A DNA stretch of 8,142 bases from Dehalococcoidales bacterium. Lineage in GTDB: Bacteria; Chloroflexota; Dehalococcoidia; Dehalococcoidales; DAOVUZ01. The notes under the pieces are model-generated. The model had not been told where the DNA came from and did no database searches. It saw only the letters and a program-made list of their open reading frames with translations. The position numbers were made by a program, and so were the translations under genes. Every line of letters begins with the position of its first letter. The first letter of the stretch is position 1. Shown here in pieces: positions 5,568-8,142 of this stretch. The stretch lies in contig DAOVUZ010000028.1 in assembly GCA_030632305.1 (NCBI GenBank), forward strand, positions 1 through 8,142. Reading direction: 5' to 3'.

Positions 5568-7363
5568 TATTCCTCCCGCAGACGCAAATGTAATTCAGCC
5601 AGTTGCTCATCGGTAACCGGCGATGGAGCATCAAAAGTTAAATCGGCAGCAGTTTGACTCTTGGGAAAGGCAATCACCTCTCTGATGGTTTCCTCCCCTG
5701 CCAGCAGCATCACAATGCGGTCAATACCGGGGGCGATGCCGCCATGAGGAGGGGCACCATAGTCAAAAGCCTCCAGAAAATGCCCAAAACGTTCCTCAAC
5801 TTCTTCATCACTATAGCCCAATAACTTAAATATCCTCCTCTGAAGATGGCTGGTATAAATCCTGAGACTACCACTGGAGAGTTCATAGCCATTACATACT
5901 ATATCATAATGCTTAGCCCGAACTTTTTCAGGAGCACTATCCAGTAAGGGCACATCCTCATCCTTAGGCGCAGTAAATGGATGATGCATCGACTCCCACT
6001 GTTTAGTCTCTTCATTCCACTGTAACAATGGATAATCCACAATGAAGGTAAAGGCAAGGAGATCAGGCTCAGCCAGTTTGAGCCGATGTCCCATCTCCCG
6101 GCGCAACTCACTCAGTGCCGTATTGACCAGCCTAGTTTTTTTGCCAGCAATGATAAGCAGGAGGTCTCCCATGCCTGCTCCCAAACGCCCTGCTATTTCT
6201 TTGACCTGGTCTAAAGTCAGAAATTTAGTCACCACCGATTTTACCATCTCACCAGTCAGGTCGTTTAGACTACCAGTACCACCACCCAGTGCCATAGTTA
6301 CCAAACCTTCAGCCCCGAGACCCCGCACCATCTTATTCAGTTCATCAAGCTGACTGCAGGTATAAGTAGCACAGCAGGGAACACATATACCCTTTACCTT
6401 ACCTCCACCAGCGATAGCAGAACGAAAAATAGAGAAGTTAGACTGGGCGACAATATCCGACAGGTCTCCTATCTCCATACCAAAGCGCAAATCAGGTTTA
6501 TCCGTACCATAACGCTCCATTGCCTCAGCATAGGTAAGGCGTGGAAAAGGTTTCATCAACCGCATTTCAGGTTTAATCGTCTCCACCATAGAGGTGAGAA
6601 GCTCCTCAAGCAGGCTAAGGATATCCTCTTCTTCAACGAAGCTCATTTCCAGGTCAAGCTGAGTGAATTCAGGCTGGCGGTCAGCGCGTGTGTCCTCATC
6701 ACGAAAGCATCTGGCTATTTGAAAATACCTCTCTACGCCAGCTACCATTAACAACTGCTTGAGCTGCTGTGGAGATTGAGGTAGGGCATAGAATTTGCCG
6801 GGATAAAGACGGCTAGGCACAAGGTAATCACGAGCCCCCTCAGGGGTGCTCTTAATCAGGATAGGCGTTTCTACCTCGATAAATCCCCGGGCATCCAGGA
6901 AATCACGCATAAATTTCACCACTTTGTGGCGAAGTATAAGGTTTTCCTTCATCCTTTCCCGGCGCAGGTCAAGGTAGCGATACCTGAGACGAAGGCTTTC
7001 CTCCACTTCAGTATCTTCATTTATATAAAAGGGTGGTGTTTTTGATGGATTAAGTATATCAGTATTATGGGCAATAACCTCAATATCACCGGTGGGCAAT
7101 TTAGGGTTCTCAGTTCCCGGCGGGCGGGGGGCAACCTCGCCACTAACCCTGACCACATATTCATTGCGCATCTCGCTGGCTATATCATGGCACGGCTTTG
7201 ATACTTCGGGATTGAATACCACCTGAACTATACCCTGCCCGTCCCGCAGGTCGATAAATATTAGTCCCCCCTGGTCTCGGCGTCGGTCAACCCAACCAGC
7301 CAGGGTTACCCTGGCACCAACATGGTTTTTATTCAGTTCACCACAGCTATGAGTTTTGAGCAA
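5567..7363 (-). CDS. aspS: Aspartyl-tRNA synthetase (class II, bacterial type with GAD domain)
   Basis: AspRS charges tRNA-Asp with aspartate in an ATP-dependent reaction in the cytoplasm. The 598 residues match the bacterial form. In order they show the anticodon-binding OB fold (about 1-105, WVDRRRDQGG), the start of the class II core (RYRYLDLRR 127-135, TPEGARDYLVPSR 173-185, QSPQ 196-199), motif 2 FRDEDTRADRQPEF at 220-233, the inserted GAD domain (about 290-410), and motif 3 with GIDR at 546-549 followed by AFPKSQTA. The specificity positions, Q31 and G83 by alignment to E. coli from memory, do not match the strictly discriminating E. coli form. The GAD domain has a cysteine cluster (C327, C330, C331, C336). 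The start is TTG 7361-7363, preceded by GGGAGAGG; no in-frame ATG lies nearby, and the ATG in the leader is in another frame and soon stops. First gene of the aspS-tig-clpP unit, with its own promoter. Confidence 0.97.
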   Translation of the reverse strand: MLKTHSCGELNKNHVGARVTLAGWVDRRRDQGGLIFIDLRDGQGIVQVVFNPEVSKPCHDIASEMRNEYVVRVSGEVAPRPPGTENPKLPTGDIEVIAHNTDILNPSKTPPFYINEDTEVEESLRLRYRYLDLRRERMKENLILRHKVVKFMRDFLDARGFIEVETPILIKSTPEGARDYLVPSRLYPGKFYALPQSPQQLKQLLMVAGVERYFQIARCFRDEDTRADRQPEFTQLDLEMSFVEEEDILSLLEELLTSMVETIKPEMRLMKPFPRLTYAEAMERYGTDKPDLRFGMEIGDLSDIVAQSNFSIFRSAIAGGGKVKGICVPCCATYTCSQLDELNKMVRGLGAEGLVTMALGGGTGSLNDLTGEMVKSVVTKFLTLDQVKEIAGRLGAGMGDLLLIIAGKKTRLVNTALSELRREMGHRLKLAEPDLLAFTFIVDYPLLQWNEETKQWESMHHPFTAPKDEDVPLLDSAPEKVRAKHYDIVCNGYELSSGSLRIYTSHLQRRIFKLLGYSDEEVEERFGHFLEAFDYGAPPHGGIAPGIDRIVMLLAGEETIREVIAFPKSQTAADLTFDAPSPVTDEQLAELHLRLREE

Positions 7364-7366
7364 AAG

Positions 7367-7374
7367 CCTCTCCC
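7367..7374 (-). promoter_or_regulatory. Ribosome binding site of aspS (supports TTG start)
   Basis: On the minus strand the bases read GGGAGAGG and end 3 bases before TTG 7363. This purine-rich site supports the TTG as the start in the absence of any nearby in-frame ATG or GTG. An out-of-frame ATG at 7381-7383 opens a frame of only 11 codons that runs into aspS and stops. Confidence 0.6.
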
Positions 7375-7380
7375 AGACAC

Positions 7381-7399
7381 ATTATAGCTGATTATAGCT
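7381..7399. repeat. Tandem ATTATAGCT repeat overlapping the aspS -10
   Basis: ATTATAGCT occurs twice in a row with a 10-base period (7381-7389 and 7391-7399), duplicating the TATAAT of the leftward strand. The second copy is also the left part of the inverted repeat TTATA-GCT-TATAA at 7392-7404. Period matches about one helical turn. It may be a duplicated -10, an operator, or chance in an AT-rich promoter. Confidence 0.6.
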
Positions 7400-7419
7400 T
7401 ATAACAGGGTGGCCTTCAA
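7391..7419 (-). promoter_or_regulatory. Sigma70-type promoter for aspS-tig-clpP
   Basis: Read leftward, TTGAAG (7419-7414, 4 of 6 to TTGACA) is followed by a 17-base spacer and a perfect TATAAT (7396-7391). Transcription should begin near 7384, giving a leader of about 20 bases that holds the aspS ribosome site. A second TATAAT lies 10 bases downstream (7386-7381) but has no matching -35. Position, spacing and consensus agree; no experimental start is known. Confidence 0.68.
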
Positions 7420-7438
7420 CTTATGAGGATGGGGTAAA

Positions 7439-7467
7439 TTGACAATCTCAAGGTATAATACTATCAT
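7439..7467 (+). promoter_or_regulatory. Sigma70-type promoter for the HcyBio gene
   Basis: A perfect TTGACA (7439-7444) is followed by exactly 17 bases and TATCAT (7462-7467, 5 of 6 to TATAAT). The predicted start of transcription is 6-9 bases further, about 7473-7476, immediately before the ATG at 7477. A perfect TATAAT at 7454-7459 also lies in the spacer, but it has no -35 at a proper distance. The two divergent -35 boxes (this one and that of aspS) are 19 bases apart. Confidence 0.7.
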
Positions 7468-7476
7468 CTTAAAGTT

Positions 7477-8142
7477 ATGGCAAAAACAATAGAAGAAATA
7501 AACGAGAAGATACAGCAGGGCAAAGCAGTAGTAGTTACTGCCGAGGAAATAATAGACATTGTTAAACAGAAGGGCGTAAAAAAAGCTGCCCAGGAAGTGG
7601 ATGTAGTTACTACCGGCACCTTTGGTCCTATGTGTTCATCTGGTGCCTACCTTAATATTGGGCACGCTACGCCACGAATAAAGCTCGGCGGGGGCAGAAC
7701 CTACCTCAATGATATTCCGGCTTATACCGGGTTGGCGGCAGTAGATTTACTCATCGGAGCGACGGCTCTCCCTGAAGATGACCCAAGAAACAAGATTCAT
7801 CCCGGCGAGTTTAATTATGGGGGCGGGCATGTAATTGAGGAACTGGTCGCCGGTAAAGACATCAGGCTGATAGCCACCGGCTACGGCACAGATTGTTACC
7901 CGAGGAAAAAGCTTGAAACCTGGATTAATATAAAAGACCTCAATGAGGCAGTGCTATTTGATATCAGAAATTCCTACCAGAATTACAATGTAGCGGTGAA
8001 CCTGTCTGACAGGACAATTTATACCTATATGGGTGTGTTGAAAGCCGGCCTGGGCAATGCTAACTATTGCAGTGCCGGGCAGCTCTCGCCTCTGCTGAAT
8101 GATCCATATTATAAGACTACTGGCCTAGGCACCAAAATATTC
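7477..8142 (+). CDS. HcyBio/DUF39 homocysteine biosynthesis protein, N-terminal part (3' end outside window)
   Basis: The frame is open from ATG 7477 to the window end, 222 residues. The pattern is that of the DUF39/HcyBio family (PF01837): TTGTFGPMCSSGAYLNIGH at 45-63, LNDIPAYTGLAAVDLLIGAT at 77-96, NYGGGHVIEELVAGK at 113-127 and ATGYGTDCYPRK at 133-144. In methanogens this family, with a partner ferredoxin-type protein, takes part in turning aspartate semialdehyde and sulfide-derived sulfur into homocysteine. Conserved-looking cysteines C53, C140 and C198 are candidates for persulfide carriers. Whether CBS or NIL/ferredoxin domains follow cannot be seen. There is no Shine-Dalgarno before the ATG (CATCTTAAAGTT), and the promoter sits so close that the mRNA is probably leaderless. 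It is divergent from aspS across 113 bases. The family call is from memory of motif patterns but quite specific. Confidence 0.85.
   Translation, partial: MAKTIEEINEKIQQGKAVVVTAEEIIDIVKQKGVKKAAQEVDVVTTGTFGPMCSSGAYLNIGHATPRIKLGGGRTYLNDIPAYTGLAAVDLLIGATALPEDDPRNKIHPGEFNYGGGHVIEELVAGKDIRLIATGYGTDCYPRKKLETWINIKDLNEAVLFDIRNSYQNYNVAVNLSDRTIYTYMGVLKAGLGNANYCSAGQLSPLLNDPYYKTTGLGTKIF

Noticed and set aside
6042..6353. A 103-codon + strand frame within aspS
   Set aside because: Shadow of the aspS GAD/core region; composition rich in Ser, Pro and Arg, with no domain pattern.
7381..7383. ATG upstream of aspS as a leader peptide or alternative start
   Set aside because: The frame differs from aspS and ends after 11 codons; it lies at the predicted transcription start with no room for a ribosome site.
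7454..7459. Perfect TATAAT on the + strand as the -10 of the HcyBio gene
   Set aside because: It is only 9 bases from TTGACA and has no -35 at 16-18 bases (GGGGTA is there), nor a TG extension; TATCAT at 7462-7467 has the exact 17-base spacing. It could still act as a minor start.

Overview
The window is a compact bacterial chromosomal segment of intermediate GC (estimated by eye at 45-48 %), almost entirely coding, with no mobile element, RNA gene or CRISPR. The best guess for the host is Chloroflexota, probably a Dehalococcoidia-like lineage. This rests on the look of ClpP (HQAFGGAQGQAAD stretch), the aspS-tig-clpP order, and the mixture of bacterial housekeeping genes with genes of archaeal flavour (a DUF39/HcyBio homocysteine protein and an EhaR-like HAD protein). 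It is an inference from remembered family resemblance, not a search. TTG and GTG starts are common: four of the seven starts visible in the window.

Left half (1-3601, + strand): the 3' end of efp (elongation factor P) is followed by four tightly packed genes. These are a PHP-domain metal phosphoesterase (start overlaps the efp stop), a PurN-like formyltransferase, a HAD-fold hydrolase with a DxE nucleophile motif, and a PfkB/ribokinase-family kinase. Gaps are -4, 11, 29 and 4 bases, so this looks like one transcription unit. A kinase, two phosphoesterases and a formyltransferase together suggest a small-molecule (sugar, nucleoside or cofactor) pathway. None of the four has an assignable substrate, and this is the most likely place for undescribed biology.

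Middle and right (3605-7363, - strand): aspS, tig and clpP form a second operon read right to left, covering aspartyl-tRNA synthesis, co-translational folding and proteolysis. aspS and tig share one base, and clpP follows tig by 19 bases with a near-perfect Shine-Dalgarno. The two operons converge with only three bases between the stop codons and no convincing terminator.

Right end (7364-8142): a 113-base divergent control region carries a sigma70-type promoter on each strand. The leftward one drives aspS. The rightward one drives a HcyBio/DUF39 gene, cut by the window end, whose start lies only about 10 bases past the -10, so its mRNA is probably leaderless. No stretch over 300 bases lacks a gene.
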